42,200 nucleotides of DNA from Flavobacteriales bacterium (GTDB lineage Bacteria > Bacteroidota > Bacteroidia > Flavobacteriales_G > Salibacteraceae). The number at the start of each line of letters is the position of its first letter. Within the stretch, counting starts at the first letter, position 1. Location: NCBI GenBank assembly GCA_018660685.1, contig JABJJW010000016.1:1-42200 (forward strand), given 5' to 3'. The translations under genes and the position numbers were made by a program. Positions 23,954-33,689 of the stretch are shown here, piece after piece. Under the pieces are notes generated by a model. That model was given only the letters and a program-made list of their open reading frames with translations. It did not search any database and had not been told where the DNA came from.

Positions 23954-26151
23954 GTGAAACCAGAAGGGGGATTAAGAAGTTCAGCGAGCCGCTCAAAACG
24001 ATCTTGGTTGGCGTTGGTATTCACCGATTCTAGGATTTGATTTTTCTCCCTACTCGTTAAATGCCAACTCAAACTTATCGGGTTTTCGTCAGTCCGATTG
24101 AGGATGAATTCAATCACCTCTATTTCGCCGTTGTACCAGTCCTTTGCCCTACGAACACTAGCATCCAGCTGATAATCTTGAATGTCTAGCACCGTGTTAT
24201 AAAAGGTGCCAAATGGTTGAGTTACTCGATCAGCCAAGCTTGGATATTGGGATGCTTTTAGATCTATAAATTTCTCTTGATCTCTGATCTGAAGTAAAAC
24301 TATTCCACTTGTATTCCTTAAAAGCCATTCGCGGAAAAAATAGATGAAATTTAGTGTATTGCTCATTCCGTAATTGTCGCGGATTCCCGCGTCCAGCACT
24401 TCTACAGAGGGGTTTGTGGGTAGACTGGCGGCTGGAAAGACATATGGAAATGTAGCGCTCATGCGCAGGGCAGAAAGAAAGCTCAAGCTATCAGGCTCAT
24501 TGTTCTTGAAGAATCGTCGGAATTCAATGTTTTCGTTGAGCTGGTTGGGGTCATTGTTATGACAGAGATATGATACCGGCTGTGACGACACAATTAGCTT
24601 TCGCCCGTCATTGCTAATAGTAGGTGAGAGGATCAGCAAAGGCATATCTCTCCTTAGCTCAAGTTGAGCATAGTCAGAAAGCCGCCTGTCCAGCCATCCC
24701 CGAGTATCAGCATTAAGCTTCTGCTCAAATGCGTACCCTCGATCTTTAGTGTAATAATGGCTTCCGTATTTGAACTTCTTGAATCGAAAAAATAAGTCAT
24801 GCAAAACTGCTGTGGCTGCGACTGGGTTCAGCTTGTCTGCGCTGATATCCTCAATGACTTGATCAGAATTAATTTCAGCCAATCCGTTCTCTGTACGGTA
24901 GTAATATTCTCTTAAATAGGAGGCTCCGATCATTCCGCCTGATGACCCGTTGATCATGACGAGGTGTTTCCACATGTCTCCGTTAGTAGCATTATTGGCA
25001 GCGTCAACAGATACCATCGTCCAAAGAGCCGATCTCAACCCACCACCGGGAATATTTAGGAATACCGCAACAGGTTTCTCTTCGCCGGTTTTTGCCTTCC
25101 AGTTTTGTAAATAAGTCAACCCGTGCTCGACGTCTAAATAAACAGTTTGATCATTCTCCTGTTGGGTTCGAATGTTCTCTTGGGTGTATAAGACTTTTTC
25201 AGTGCTGTAATTCAGACCATAGGCTTGCGTCTGATAAAACGACTTCTCGATGCGTGTCAGAAAAGTTAGTCCAACCAAAATGCACATTATCACTACTGCA
25301 GTCCAGCCCCGAAACCATGAATAGACGGCCGATGTCAGCATGATCAAGATGGTGAAGAAAAGCATGAAGCTCGCCGCTGTTGGAATCATCATCCATTTAT
25401 TCTCGATCCATCCAAGCGTAAAAAGTGCTGAAAGGACAAACAACTGAAAGAATGATGCGTTAATGCGGTTTTGCCTAAATACCTTTTCCAACGTAGACTT
25501 TTTATAATGACTACTATCTCGAGCAAGTGCAACAGATCCAAATCTTGAGATATAGGATACCACCATCCAGTTCCGAGATTCGGAAATTGACTTTTGCCAG
25601 CTCTTTTTATTGCTAAACAAATCCGCCACAGGCCTGACCTGATCGGATATCTGTTGATCAAATGCTTTGAGGCTTTTATTCGTTACCATAAAGTACAGGG
25701 CCGTTAATAAAATGAACAGGGCGTTTCCAAATAAAAACCCAGTCAGATTTATAATGACATGAGAGAATGATAATTCTTCAGGCCCCAGCTGAAAGCTTGC
25801 AAGTGAAGCGCAGTAGAGCAATGTGAATGTGAGAGGGATGATGAAGTTATTTTGGCAGTACTTAATAAAAGGACGACTTAATGTGGCTAGAAAACTGAAT
25901 CGAAAACCATTTACCACATAGCTGGAGATGTTGAATGCCATGATGAAACTGCCAGTGGATAAACCAACGAGCAAATGAGAGAGAAAGCCTACTTTTCCTA
26001 GATACTCTGGGAATAGGAATAAATATGGGACACCGTACTTACTTCCAATAAGCTGTAGGATAAGGGCAAAAAGAATCAACCAGTAGAGGATAAGTACAAG
26101 GTTCTTTTTTAGATGAACGAAGACCAATTGAACTGGAAAAAAAGAAGACAA
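23908..26151 (-). CDS. Patatin-like phospholipase with N-terminal multi-pass membrane domain
   Basis: The 747-residue protein has about seven hydrophobic helices in the N-terminal half. Examples are LVLILYWLILFALILQL, VIINLTGFLFGNALFILLTA, and MLFFTILIMLTSAVYSW near residue 270. A patatin domain follows from about residue 365. Its oxyanion loop is in NIPGGGLRSALW and the nucleophile Ser in MINGSSGGMIGASYL (GxSxG). The dyad Asp is in VLDAGIRDNYG, where DGG/DGA is more usual. The expected activity is lipid acyl hydrolysis at the inner membrane. The catalytic residues are intact. The multi-helix membrane half sets it apart from soluble patatins and from PlpD-type transporters. It is convergent with the exonuclease gene. 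Nothing in the neighbourhood indicates its substrate. Confidence 0.85.
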   Translation of the reverse strand: MSSFFPVQLVFVHLKKNLVLILYWLILFALILQLIGSKYGVPYLFLFPEYLGKVGFLSHLLVGLSTGSFIMAFNISSYVVNGFRFSFLATLSRPFIKYCQNNFIIPLTFTLLYCASLASFQLGPEELSFSHVIINLTGFLFGNALFILLTALYFMVTNKSLKAFDQQISDQVRPVADLFSNKKSWQKSISESRNWMVVSYISRFGSVALARDSSHYKKSTLEKVFRQNRINASFFQLFVLSALFTLGWIENKWMMIPTAASFMLFFTILIMLTSAVYSWFRGWTAVVIMCILVGLTFLTRIEKSFYQTQAYGLNYSTEKVLYTQENIRTQQENDQTVYLDVEHGLTYLQNWKAKTGEEKPVAVFLNIPGGGLRSALWTMVSVDAANNATNGDMWKHLVMINGSSGGMIGASYLREYYYRTENGLAEINSDQVIEDISADKLNPVAATAVLHDLFFRFKKFKYGSHYYTKDRGYAFEQKLNADTRGWLDRRLSDYAQLELRRDMPLLILSPTISNDGRKLIVSSQPVSYLCHNNDPNQLNENIEFRRFFKNNEPDSLSFLSALRMSATFPYVFPAASLPTNPSVEVLDAGIRDNYGMSNTLNFIYFFREWLLRNTSGIVLLQIRDQEKFIDLKASQYPSLADRVTQPFGTFYNTVLDIQDYQLDASVRRAKDWYNGEIEVIEFILNRTDENPISLSWHLTSREKNQILESVNTNANQDRFERLAELLNPPSGFTQMDTTSNSSFVFPE

Positions 26152-26211
26152 TTTTCTCCCAAGTTTTGAATTGAATCTTCCTCTCCTTCGTCGCCATATA
26201 TTATTCTACGT

Positions 26212-26243
26212 AAAAAAGCCCGCCTTGTTATATAAGACGGGCC
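26212..26243 (-). terminator. Rho-independent terminator after ftcD
   Basis: On the minus strand, GCCCGTCTT pairs with AAGGCGGGC around an ATATAAC loop and is followed by six T residues. It lies 25 bases beyond the ftcD stop. Confidence 0.85.
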
Positions 26244-26268
26244 TGTACAGTATTATGTGAGGTTGAGA

Positions 26269-27966
26269 TTAGATTTTATCCTCGACAAATCCTATGATTT
26301 TACTCTCCAGCTCATCCGCTTTGGACATATAGGCGCTCGCTTCATTCATGACATCATCAATGAAAGATTGGTCATTGAGATCCTTAGCGTTGATTCTCAC
26401 ATTTAACCATGCGCCACGAACCGCAGTGCGAGCACATAGAGCTCCGACACCGGCATCGCTAATTGAAGCTTCCAGGCCTGTTTGAGACATTTCCAGCATC
26501 ACTTCCATTGAGTCAGCCGCATTCTTCATGACTTCCAACGGAATCAGAATCGCTCCTTTCGTAGCGTCTGAAATGGCTTGTTTTCTTGCTTCTTTTTCAG
26601 CTTCTGAACCTTTAGGAAGTCCAAATGCAGCCATGATCTGATTGAAAGCTTCAGTGTCTTCATCCACCAATTCGGTGAGTCGTTGTTTGTACTGTTGGCC
26701 TTTAACGGCCCATTCAGAATAGTATTCCCATTTATCGTCCCACCCGCGTTTATGAGCACTCAGGTTTGCGACCATAGTTCCGAGCGAAACGCCTAGAGCG
26801 CCCACATAGGCAGATATCGAACCACCGCCGGGAGCAGGAGATTCAGCCGCAGTTTCATGCGCAAATTCCTTGAGATTTAAATCAACGAGTTTCGAAGAAT
26901 CGCTGAGTCTGTCTTCCAAGACATATTCAATAATTCGTTCGCGAACATTGAAAGGGGCAAGTTCGTCGAGGCCAAGCGATTTGACAGCGATTTTTAGTAC
27001 TTCCTCCTCATGTAACCCCAAGGACCTTTCTTGTTTCTTCAAAAAGTACTCTCCAGCTTCCAGGAGCGCTTTTTTTGGAACGAGACCAATTAATTCTGAT
27101 CCAGTTACCCTAATTCCTCGAGCCAGCGCTCGTTCACAGGTCTTATCGAAAGCTTCGTGAATTGAGGTCACGCTAATGTTCGTGAGGTTGTAGCTTATCT
27201 GGGCTACTCCGTATTCTTCGATGAACCAACCGATTCCTTTCACACATTTTAAAAGGCCGGGCTCAGAAACAGGATTACCACTATTGTCTTTGATTATTTT
27301 TCCGGTTAGACTGTTCCCTTCTCGTTTTACACGGCCTCGTTCGCGTATGTCAAACGCAATAGAATTAGCACGACGAGTGCTCGTTGTATTCAAGTTAATG
27401 TTGTAAGCAACAAGAAAGTCACGAGCGCTTACGGCTGTGACTCCAGATCGAGATACAGATTCATTATATGCTGACGGTCCATGGTCAGGCTTCCAATTTG
27501 AATCGGAGAGTTTGTCCTTCAATCCTTCGTATTCCCCGGAGCGAACAGTCGCTAAGTTTGACCGATCGGAAGAGGTCGCCGCGTTTTCGTAGAAGTAAAC
27601 AGGAATTGAAAGCTCTTCTCCAATTCGCTTTCCAAGGATACGGGCGTACTCGATGCATTCTTCCATAGTCACATTACTCACTGGTACGAGTGGGCAGACG
27701 TCCGTGGCTCCAAATCGAGGATGAGCTCCAGAATGTTGAGACATGTCGATTTCTTCAGATGCCTTTTTTATAAGCTGGAAAGCAGCCTCCATGACGTCTT
27801 CAGGGCTTCCGCCAATCGTGATGACCGTTCTATTCGTTGCCTTTCCCGGATCAACGTTTAAAAGCAATGCACCATCTACTTTTTCAACTATGTCCGTAAT
27901 CCTCTTGATTTTCGCTTTGTCTCGGCCCTCACTAATGTTAGGCACACACTCAATAACTCTCTTCAT
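26269..27966 (-). CDS. ftcD: Bifunctional glutamate formimidoyltransferase / formimidoyl-THF cyclodeaminase
   Basis: The enzyme takes the formimino group from formiminoglutamate to tetrahydrofolate and then releases ammonia, giving 5,10-methenyl-THF, in histidine degradation. The 565-residue product carries both domains. The transferase occupies about residues 1-320, with VIECVPNISEGRD, HSGAHPRFGATDVCPLVP and YFYENAATS. The cyclodeaminase occupies about residues 355-565, with AAESPAPGGGSISAYVGALG and ANLSAHKRGWDD. The ATG at 27966 was chosen because MKRVIECVPN is the family start. A longer frame to 28035 has no support. hutI, the preceding pathway enzyme, lies on the same strand 4.4 kb away, separated by two T9SS genes on the opposite strand. 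Confidence 0.94.
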   Translation of the reverse strand: MKRVIECVPNISEGRDKAKIKRITDIVEKVDGALLLNVDPGKATNRTVITIGGSPEDVMEAAFQLIKKASEEIDMSQHSGAHPRFGATDVCPLVPVSNVTMEECIEYARILGKRIGEELSIPVYFYENAATSSDRSNLATVRSGEYEGLKDKLSDSNWKPDHGPSAYNESVSRSGVTAVSARDFLVAYNINLNTTSTRRANSIAFDIRERGRVKREGNSLTGKIIKDNSGNPVSEPGLLKCVKGIGWFIEEYGVAQISYNLTNISVTSIHEAFDKTCERALARGIRVTGSELIGLVPKKALLEAGEYFLKKQERSLGLHEEEVLKIAVKSLGLDELAPFNVRERIIEYVLEDRLSDSSKLVDLNLKEFAHETAAESPAPGGGSISAYVGALGVSLGTMVANLSAHKRGWDDKWEYYSEWAVKGQQYKQRLTELVDEDTEAFNQIMAAFGLPKGSEAEKEARKQAISDATKGAILIPLEVMKNAADSMEVMLEMSQTGLEASISDAGVGALCARTAVRGAWLNVRINAKDLNDQSFIDDVMNEASAYMSKADELESKIIGFVEDKI

Positions 27967-28112
27967 TCTAATTTTTTGGAGCCGCAAAGCTAAATTCCTT
28001 TTCTCCCATTCACTACACCCTCGATAGGAATTCAATCAATTGAAAGTTCATTTTGGGCTGAATCCATATATGATTAATGATATTTGTATCAATCATTAAC
28101 TAATAATTTAAC

Positions 28113-30050
28113 ATGAAAAGAATTCTACTTTCAGGTTTGGCGGCGATTACTGCTGCTGCAGGCCTAAACGCTCAAGTTATTTTGAGTGAGGATTTCGAAT
28201 CTGGTGTTCCAGGTTCGTGGACTCAGGTCACGCTTGCCACCGACGGTGGATGGTTAGCAGGTGACGCAACTTCATTATCTAGTGCATCATTCCCAATTCC
28301 AGAGCACGGAAACTTCATTGCAACGAATGACGATGGATGTAACTGCGACAAGTCAGCAGATTCAATTTTTACAGAATCGTTTGATTTAACCGGATTATCT
28401 GCTCCACGTCTAGTCTATGATGTGTTCTACGGAGAATTTACTTATCAAGCAGCAACAGAGTCATTTGACATTTATGCTTCTGATGATGGTGGTGCTACTT
28501 GGAGCATGCTTCAAGATTTGACCGGAGACGGAAATGGCTGGAGAGAAAATGAAATTGTTGACCTTTCTGCTTATGCAGGGTCGGCGAATGTTCAACTGGC
28601 TTTCATCTACAACGATGGCGCTGGGTGGCTTTATGGAGCTGCAGTTGATAATGTTGTGGTTGAAGAGCCTTCACCATTTGATATCAAATTGAGCGCTATA
28701 GCTGTTCCAAGATATGTTACTTCAACAGGGACGCAACTTGCGGGATCTGTTCTTAACAACGGTGCCAACTCGATCTCATCTTACACGGTAAGCTGGACTG
28801 ATGGTACAACAACCAACACAGAAACGATTACTACATCTCTTGCTCCTGGAGCGAGTGAAATATTCATTCACAGTGATTTACTAGCTCTTAATGCTGGTGA
28901 TGAAGTTGATGTTACAGTATATGTTGAAACTGCAAATGACGGCAACCTTAGTAATGATACACTGGCTGCAATGTCTTCTGGAGTTTCATTCATTCCAGTT
29001 AAGGCTGTAGTAGGTGAAGAAGCAACTGGTACATGGTGCGGATGGTGTCCAAGAGGATTCGTTTACATGGAGTACATGGAAGACACATATGGCGAAGACT
29101 GGATTGGAGTTGCCGTACATAATGGTGACCCAATGACGAACTCGGACTATGATACATGGATGGGTGGACAGGTTCCAGGTTATCCAAGTGGACTGATAAG
29201 TCGTGACGGAAACGCATACGACCCATCTGATTTTGAGACTCCGTTTGCGACCTATATCAATCAATTTGGTCTTGCTGAAATTGAAGTAGAAGCTACAATG
29301 GACATGGACAACGTTGTTACGGTTGATATCACAGCAACTTTCGCAGCATCAACCAGCGATGATCTAAGATTGTCTGCAATTGTTATCGAAGATCACGTGA
29401 CTGGAACAACTGCAGATTACAACCAGGCCAACTACTACGCAGGTGGTGGTTCTGGTGCTATGGGAGGTTGGGAAAATCTCGCTGCTTCAGTTCCTGCTGC
29501 TGATATGTCATATGATGATGTTGGGCGCGAGCTGTTAGGTGGTATTGATGGAGATGCAGGTTCTGTTCCTTCTTCAGTAACCGCTGATGATGTTGTTGAA
29601 TATTCATATACATTCACCATGGATGGAGATTGGGATCACAATAACGTTCGCATTGCGGCACTTCTTCTTGATAATTCAACAGGAGCTATCTGGAATGCAG
29701 CGGAAGATGATTTCATCGACTATGAGTACGAAGATGCTGGTGAGACATACTCTGTTGTAGATGGAGATACATTCGAGCTTTGGGATGGTAACTGGGTTCC
29801 TCTAGGGAATGCAGGTGTTTCTATTGCGGACGTAAATATTTTCCCGAACCCTGCAAAGGACGTGGTCTCTATTACAGGAATGAACGGTCTGAAGAACATT
29901 ACAATCTATGATGCTCTTGGAAGAACTGTACTCAATCAAGCATTATATTCAAACACTCTTGATGTTTCTGGGTTGAACGCTGGATACTACAATATTGTCA
30001 TCGAAAATGATATGACTCGAACAACGAAGTCACTGACTGTGGTTAAGTAA
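28113..30050 (+). CDS. T9SS-exported protein with MAM/choice-of-anchor-J-like and Omp28-like CxxC domains
   Basis: The 645-residue protein has a signal peptide (about residues 1-20, ending GLNAQ). The N-terminal region at about 20-190 begins EDFESGVPGSWTQVT and ends WLYGAAVDNVVV, which is the choice-of-anchor-J pattern. A beta-rich linker follows at about 195-285. Then comes a thioredoxin-like Omp28-type domain with TGTWCGWCPRG (CxxC) near residue 310 and 'GVAVHNGDPMTN' after it. The C-terminal T9SS type A sorting domain begins at VNIFPNPAKDVVSI and ends at TKSLTVVK. It is the tandem paralogue of the next gene. The two share everything from the linker onward but have different N-terminal domains. 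A redox or metal-related surface role is inferred from CxxC only. Confidence 0.88.
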   Translation: MKRILLSGLAAITAAAGLNAQVILSEDFESGVPGSWTQVTLATDGGWLAGDATSLSSASFPIPEHGNFIATNDDGCNCDKSADSIFTESFDLTGLSAPRLVYDVFYGEFTYQAATESFDIYASDDGGATWSMLQDLTGDGNGWRENEIVDLSAYAGSANVQLAFIYNDGAGWLYGAAVDNVVVEEPSPFDIKLSAIAVPRYVTSTGTQLAGSVLNNGANSISSYTVSWTDGTTTNTETITTSLAPGASEIFIHSDLLALNAGDEVDVTVYVETANDGNLSNDTLAAMSSGVSFIPVKAVVGEEATGTWCGWCPRGFVYMEYMEDTYGEDWIGVAVHNGDPMTNSDYDTWMGGQVPGYPSGLISRDGNAYDPSDFETPFATYINQFGLAEIEVEATMDMDNVVTVDITATFAASTSDDLRLSAIVIEDHVTGTTADYNQANYYAGGGSGAMGGWENLAASVPAADMSYDDVGRELLGGIDGDAGSVPSSVTADDVVEYSYTFTMDGDWDHNNVRIAALLLDNSTGAIWNAAEDDFIDYEYEDAGETYSVVDGDTFELWDGNWVPLGNAGVSIADVNIFPNPAKDVVSITGMNGLKNITIYDALGRTVLNQALYSNTLDVSGLNAGYYNIVIENDMTRTTKSLTVVK

Positions 30051-30072
30051 TTAGCATAGTACAAGCATTTTG

Positions 30073-30105
30073 AAGCCCCGTCCACGAAAGTGAGGCGGGG
30101 CTTTT
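30073..30105 (+). terminator. Rho-independent terminator after the first T9SS gene
   Basis: AAGCCCCG (30073-30080) pairs with CGGGGCTT (30096-30103). An inner CAC-GAAA-GTG hairpin with a GNRA-type loop sits inside, and the stem is followed by a short T-run. The two paralogues therefore probably have separate transcripts. Confidence 0.85.
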
Positions 30106-30155
30106 AGCATTTCAATATTTTGGGTTGCTTTTAATGATTGAATACTCTCCTTGAG

Positions 30156-30163
30156 TACATTTG
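30156..30163 (+). promoter_or_regulatory. Promoter -7 box for the second T9SS gene
   Basis: TACATTTG matches TAnnTTTG exactly and lies 28 bases before the ATG at 30192. A TTG at 30138-30140 would be the -33 element, with a spacer of 15 bases, slightly short. Position after the upstream terminator supports an independent promoter. Confidence 0.5.
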
Positions 30164-30191
30164 GAGCATATTCATTCTTAAAATCAATTTT

Positions 30192-32300
30192 ATGAAAAAA
30201 GTTCTATTATCTCTAGCGGTAGTATTGACAGCTGGTTTTGCCAGTGCACAGTACTACTCTCTATCACTGGTTAACGCCGGTAACAATCCGGGAGAATTAA
30301 ACAATGATGATGAGCAGCCTTCTGCTTACATGACTGCTAACTTCACCGGTTACACTGAGATCCTGACTACTGGTTCTACTGGTTGGTCAGCTCAAGAATC
30401 CATTGGATTTGATTTTGATTTCGATGGCACAACGTATTCATCTTACTATGCTGATGCTGGTGGTGTTGTTACGTTTGAATCTACTGTTGGAGCATCTCCA
30501 GGTTCAACGCCTGCAAGTCTTCCTTCAGCGGATATTCCAGCAAACTCTGTCTGTGCATGGGGTCTGAATGTTACAGGTGCCAACGACGGAGTTATCACTA
30601 AGACATTCGGTACTGCTCCTAATCGTCAACACTGGGTAATTTGGGCATCTGCCTCAAGTTCAACTCTAGGTGCTGGATGGGCATATTGGGGAATCGTCCT
30701 TGAAGAAACTTCCAATAAGGTATTCGTTGTCGATATGAGAAGTTATTCTCAATCAGGAGGCAATGTTGAGCTTACTGTGGGAATTCAGTTTGACTCTACC
30801 AGCGCGATGCAAATTTCTGGTTCACCAACAATTGGCTCGTACAATACAGCTACTGGTGGTTCTGAATTTACCGCAGTGGATAATACATACTATTCGTTTA
30901 ATCCTGGTACACAACCAGCAACTGATGCTCAAATGTCATCTGTGTTTGTACCGAAAGTTGTTACATCAACTCAGGGAGGAACTATTACTGGATCTGTTAC
31001 TAACTGGGGTTCTAATGACATCACAGCTTGGGATGTAATTTGGACTGATGGAACATCAACCAACACAGAGTCTTACACAAACACAATCTCAAATAGTGGT
31101 GGGTCAGCAAACTTTACTCACTCCGATCAGATTTCATTGAGCGCTGGAGATCAGGCAGATATTACAGTATATGTAGTTGCGACTGGTGATGCTGACAATT
31201 CAAATGATACACTTTGGGGTTCAACTTCAGGTGCTTCATTCTGGCCAACGACTGCTGTTCTTGGTGAAGAAGGTACTGGTACATGGTGTGGATGGTGCCC
31301 AAGAGGTGCGGTTTACATGGAGTACATGGAAGACACTTATGGAGATTCCTGGATTGGTGTTGCTGTTCATAACGGTGATCCAATGACAAATTCAACTTAC
31401 GACACATGGATGGGAACAAAAATCGGTGGATATCCAAGCGGATTAGTAGGAAGAGATGGGACTGCATATGATCCCTCAGGATTTGAAGTTCCTTACGTTA
31501 TTCAGGTTAATGAATTTGGCTGGGCTGATCTTGATGTTACTGCTGAAATGGACGAGAATGATGTAGTTACTGTTGACATCAGCGCTGACTTTGCGGTTAC
31601 TTCATCGGCAGATTTCCGTTTAGCCGCTATCGTAATTGAGGACAACGTGACTGGTACAACATCGGATTATAACCAAGTGAACTATTATTCTGGTGGTGCA
31701 AACGGCGCAATGGGTGGATATGAGAATCTTCCTGCTACCGTTCCTGCTGCAGATATGGTATACAATGACGTAGGACGTGAGCTACTTGGTGGAATTGATG
31801 GAGATGCTGGTTCAGTTCCTTCTTCAGTTATTGCTAATGATAATGTGACTTACTCCTATACATTCACTAAAGATGGTGATTGGGATATCTCAAACTTGAG
31901 AGTGGCCGCAATTCTTCTTGATAATACTACTGGCGCTGTTTTAAACGGTACAGAAGATCACAACATCGACTATGAGTACACAGATGGTGGCGAAGATTAC
32001 GCAGTTCTTGATGGTGATACATTTGAGCTTTGGGATGGTGAGTGGGTTCCTCTTGGAACTGAGCACGCTATCGGAGCAAATATTAGCTTGTATCCAAATC
32101 CAGCTAACGACGTTGTTACAATCAACGGAGTTACAGGTGTAGCTAACGTTAAAGTATTTGACGCAATGGGAAGATTGGTTATCAACCAAAACCTAAGCGG
32201 AAATGCACTTAATGTTTCTGCTCTTGAGGCGGGATATTACAACGTAATGATTGAAAATGCTGGTGTGAAGTCTGTATCTAAGATTACAGTCGTCCACTAA
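30192..32300 (+). CDS. T9SS-exported protein with Omp28-like CxxC domain (paralogue of upstream gene)
   Basis: The 702-residue product from ATG 30192 has a signal peptide (about residues 1-20, VLTAGFASAQ). A longer N-terminal beta-rich domain at about 20-245 is unrelated to that of the upstream gene (YYSLSLVNAG, WSAQESIGFDFDFDG, WVIWASASS). From about residue 250 it parallels the upstream gene: a linker, 'GTGTWCGWCPRGAVYMEYME' with the CxxC pair, GVAVHNGDPMTN, and GRELLGGIDGDAGSVPSS. It ends in a T9SS type A sorting domain (SLYPNPANDVVTING ... SKITVVH). The pair arose by tandem duplication followed by exchange of the N-terminal domain. Start ATG 30192 fits a signal peptide; an upstream in-frame extension has none. 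Confidence 0.88.
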   Translation: MKKVLLSLAVVLTAGFASAQYYSLSLVNAGNNPGELNNDDEQPSAYMTANFTGYTEILTTGSTGWSAQESIGFDFDFDGTTYSSYYADAGGVVTFESTVGASPGSTPASLPSADIPANSVCAWGLNVTGANDGVITKTFGTAPNRQHWVIWASASSSTLGAGWAYWGIVLEETSNKVFVVDMRSYSQSGGNVELTVGIQFDSTSAMQISGSPTIGSYNTATGGSEFTAVDNTYYSFNPGTQPATDAQMSSVFVPKVVTSTQGGTITGSVTNWGSNDITAWDVIWTDGTSTNTESYTNTISNSGGSANFTHSDQISLSAGDQADITVYVVATGDADNSNDTLWGSTSGASFWPTTAVLGEEGTGTWCGWCPRGAVYMEYMEDTYGDSWIGVAVHNGDPMTNSTYDTWMGTKIGGYPSGLVGRDGTAYDPSGFEVPYVIQVNEFGWADLDVTAEMDENDVVTVDISADFAVTSSADFRLAAIVIEDNVTGTTSDYNQVNYYSGGANGAMGGYENLPATVPAADMVYNDVGRELLGGIDGDAGSVPSSVIANDNVTYSYTFTKDGDWDISNLRVAAILLDNTTGAVLNGTEDHNIDYEYTDGGEDYAVLDGDTFELWDGEWVPLGTEHAIGANISLYPNPANDVVTINGVTGVANVKVFDAMGRLVINQNLSGNALNVSALEAGYYNVMIENAGVKSVSKITVVH

Positions 32301-32323
32301 GTATTATCATTTATAATACAGTG

Positions 32324-32353
32324 AACCCTCTTCAGAAATGGAGAGGGTTTTTT
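32324..32353 (+). terminator. Terminator between the second T9SS gene and hutI
   Basis: AACCCTCT (32324-32331) pairs with AGAGGGTT (32342-32349), the stem extends by one wobble and one G-C pair, and six T residues follow. The T-run reaches the convergent hutI stop codon at 32352-32354. Confidence 0.8.
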
Positions 32354-33602
32354 ATTGCCCGAAAGTTTCGCCATTGATCAATACGTGATCAATGTGATTC
32401 GAACCAAAGGCATATGGAAGGTACGAGAGAGAATCAAGTTCCTTTGTGACAATTAGATTGGCTCTTTTACCCGGTGTAATGCTGCCAACTTCTCCACTTA
32501 ATTCCATAGCAGCAGCTCCATTTATGGTAAGTGCATTGATGGCTTGAGACGGTGTCATTTTCATAACGACGCACGCTAGAGACAAAACAAAATTCATGTT
32601 GCCGCTTGGAGTGGAGCCAGGGTTATAATCAGTAGCTAGTGCCACTGGGATTCCTGCATCAAGAAGCCGCTTGACTGGTGTATATGGAATTCCAAGGAAG
32701 AACGAACAGCTGGGCAAGGCCACCGCAATGGTCCCACCATTCCGTTGTTTTAAAGCTTCAACATCATCTTCGGTCAACTCTTCCAAGTGATCAACTGATA
32801 CAGCATCTTGCTCACAACACACCCTCACACCACCAGTTGCTGTGAACTGATTAACGTGAATTTTAGCCTTTAGACCGTGTGATTTTCCGGCTTCAATGAG
32901 TCTTTTAGTTTGTTCAGTTGAGAAGTATCCATCCTCGCAAAACACGTCGATGTAATCGGCCAACTTGGTTCTTCCGACTTCAGGAAGAATATCGGCTATA
33001 ACATGGTCGACATACGCTTCAGAATCACCTTTAAACTCTTCTGGAACAGCATGAGCGCCCAGAAACGATGCCTTGATCGGAATAGGAAATGTTTTTTTCA
33101 ATCGATCTATGACCTTGAGCATTTTCACCTCCGAATCGAGAGTCAGCCCATAACCGCTCTTTATTTCGATTGCACCTGTACCCAGTGAGATCAATTCTGT
33201 TAAGCGATCAGCGGCTCGTTCAAAGAGGTCGTCTTCACTCAGTTCTCTGAGTTTTCTGGCTGAGTTTAGGATTCCACCGCCTCGATTCGCAATCTCTTGA
33301 TATGTCAAACCATTTATTCGATCCTCGAACTCTCCATGTCTTGAATCCGCGAAAACAATGTGGGTGTGACTGTCAGACCAAGTCGGCAAAACAGCTTTGC
33401 CCCTTAAATTAACTTGCTCATACGCACTAAATCGAGAGGGATCCAAATCACCCATGGATCCAAAGTCCTCGATCACGCCTTTTTTTATTGCTAGCCATGC
33501 ATTTTCGATGGTAGGAAGGTCGTTCATGGCCTCTCCTTTTACCTGTAAATGAGATTCTCGTCTCGTTTGTGCTAGTATGTTGATATTAATGAGGAGCTTC
33601 AT
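32352..33602 (-). CDS. hutI: Imidazolonepropionase
   Basis: HutI hydrolyses 4-imidazolone-5-propanoate to formiminoglutamate, the third step of histidine degradation, and FtcD acts on the product. The 416-residue amidohydrolase shows the metal-binding HTHIVFADSR (HxH), NRGGGILNSARKLRE, GTGAIEIKSGYGL, FLGAHAVPEEF, HVNQFTATGG and the Asp of ALATDYNPGS, all diagnostic. ATG at 33602 gives the conventional N-terminus. A TTG at 33611 would add three residues. hutH and hutU are not in the window. The gene is separated from ftcD by two opposite-strand T9SS genes and is divergent from aroC. Confidence 0.95.
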   Translation of the reverse strand: MKLLININILAQTRRESHLQVKGEAMNDLPTIENAWLAIKKGVIEDFGSMGDLDPSRFSAYEQVNLRGKAVLPTWSDSHTHIVFADSRHGEFEDRINGLTYQEIANRGGGILNSARKLRELSEDDLFERAADRLTELISLGTGAIEIKSGYGLTLDSEVKMLKVIDRLKKTFPIPIKASFLGAHAVPEEFKGDSEAYVDHVIADILPEVGRTKLADYIDVFCEDGYFSTEQTKRLIEAGKSHGLKAKIHVNQFTATGGVRVCCEQDAVSVDHLEELTEDDVEALKQRNGGTIAVALPSCSFFLGIPYTPVKRLLDAGIPVALATDYNPGSTPSGNMNFVLSLACVVMKMTPSQAINALTINGAAAMELSGEVGSITPGKRANLIVTKELDSLSYLPYAFGSNHIDHVLINGETFGQ

Positions 33603-33689
33603 TGCCTGCAATTGGCCCGCAAAATAATCGATCTAAGAACATTGTGATTGAAACAAATAGGATCATTCCTTTGCAGTTGAATTTTTAGA

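Noticed and set aside
28040-28112. GATATTTG before the first T9SS gene as a promoter -7 box
   Set aside because: The first base departs from TAnnTTTG and the -33 spacing is unclear, so it was not listed as a feature.
31162-31467. Long open frames antisense to the two T9SS genes
   Set aside because: They arise from codon bias of the repeat-rich sense genes and lack signals or start context.
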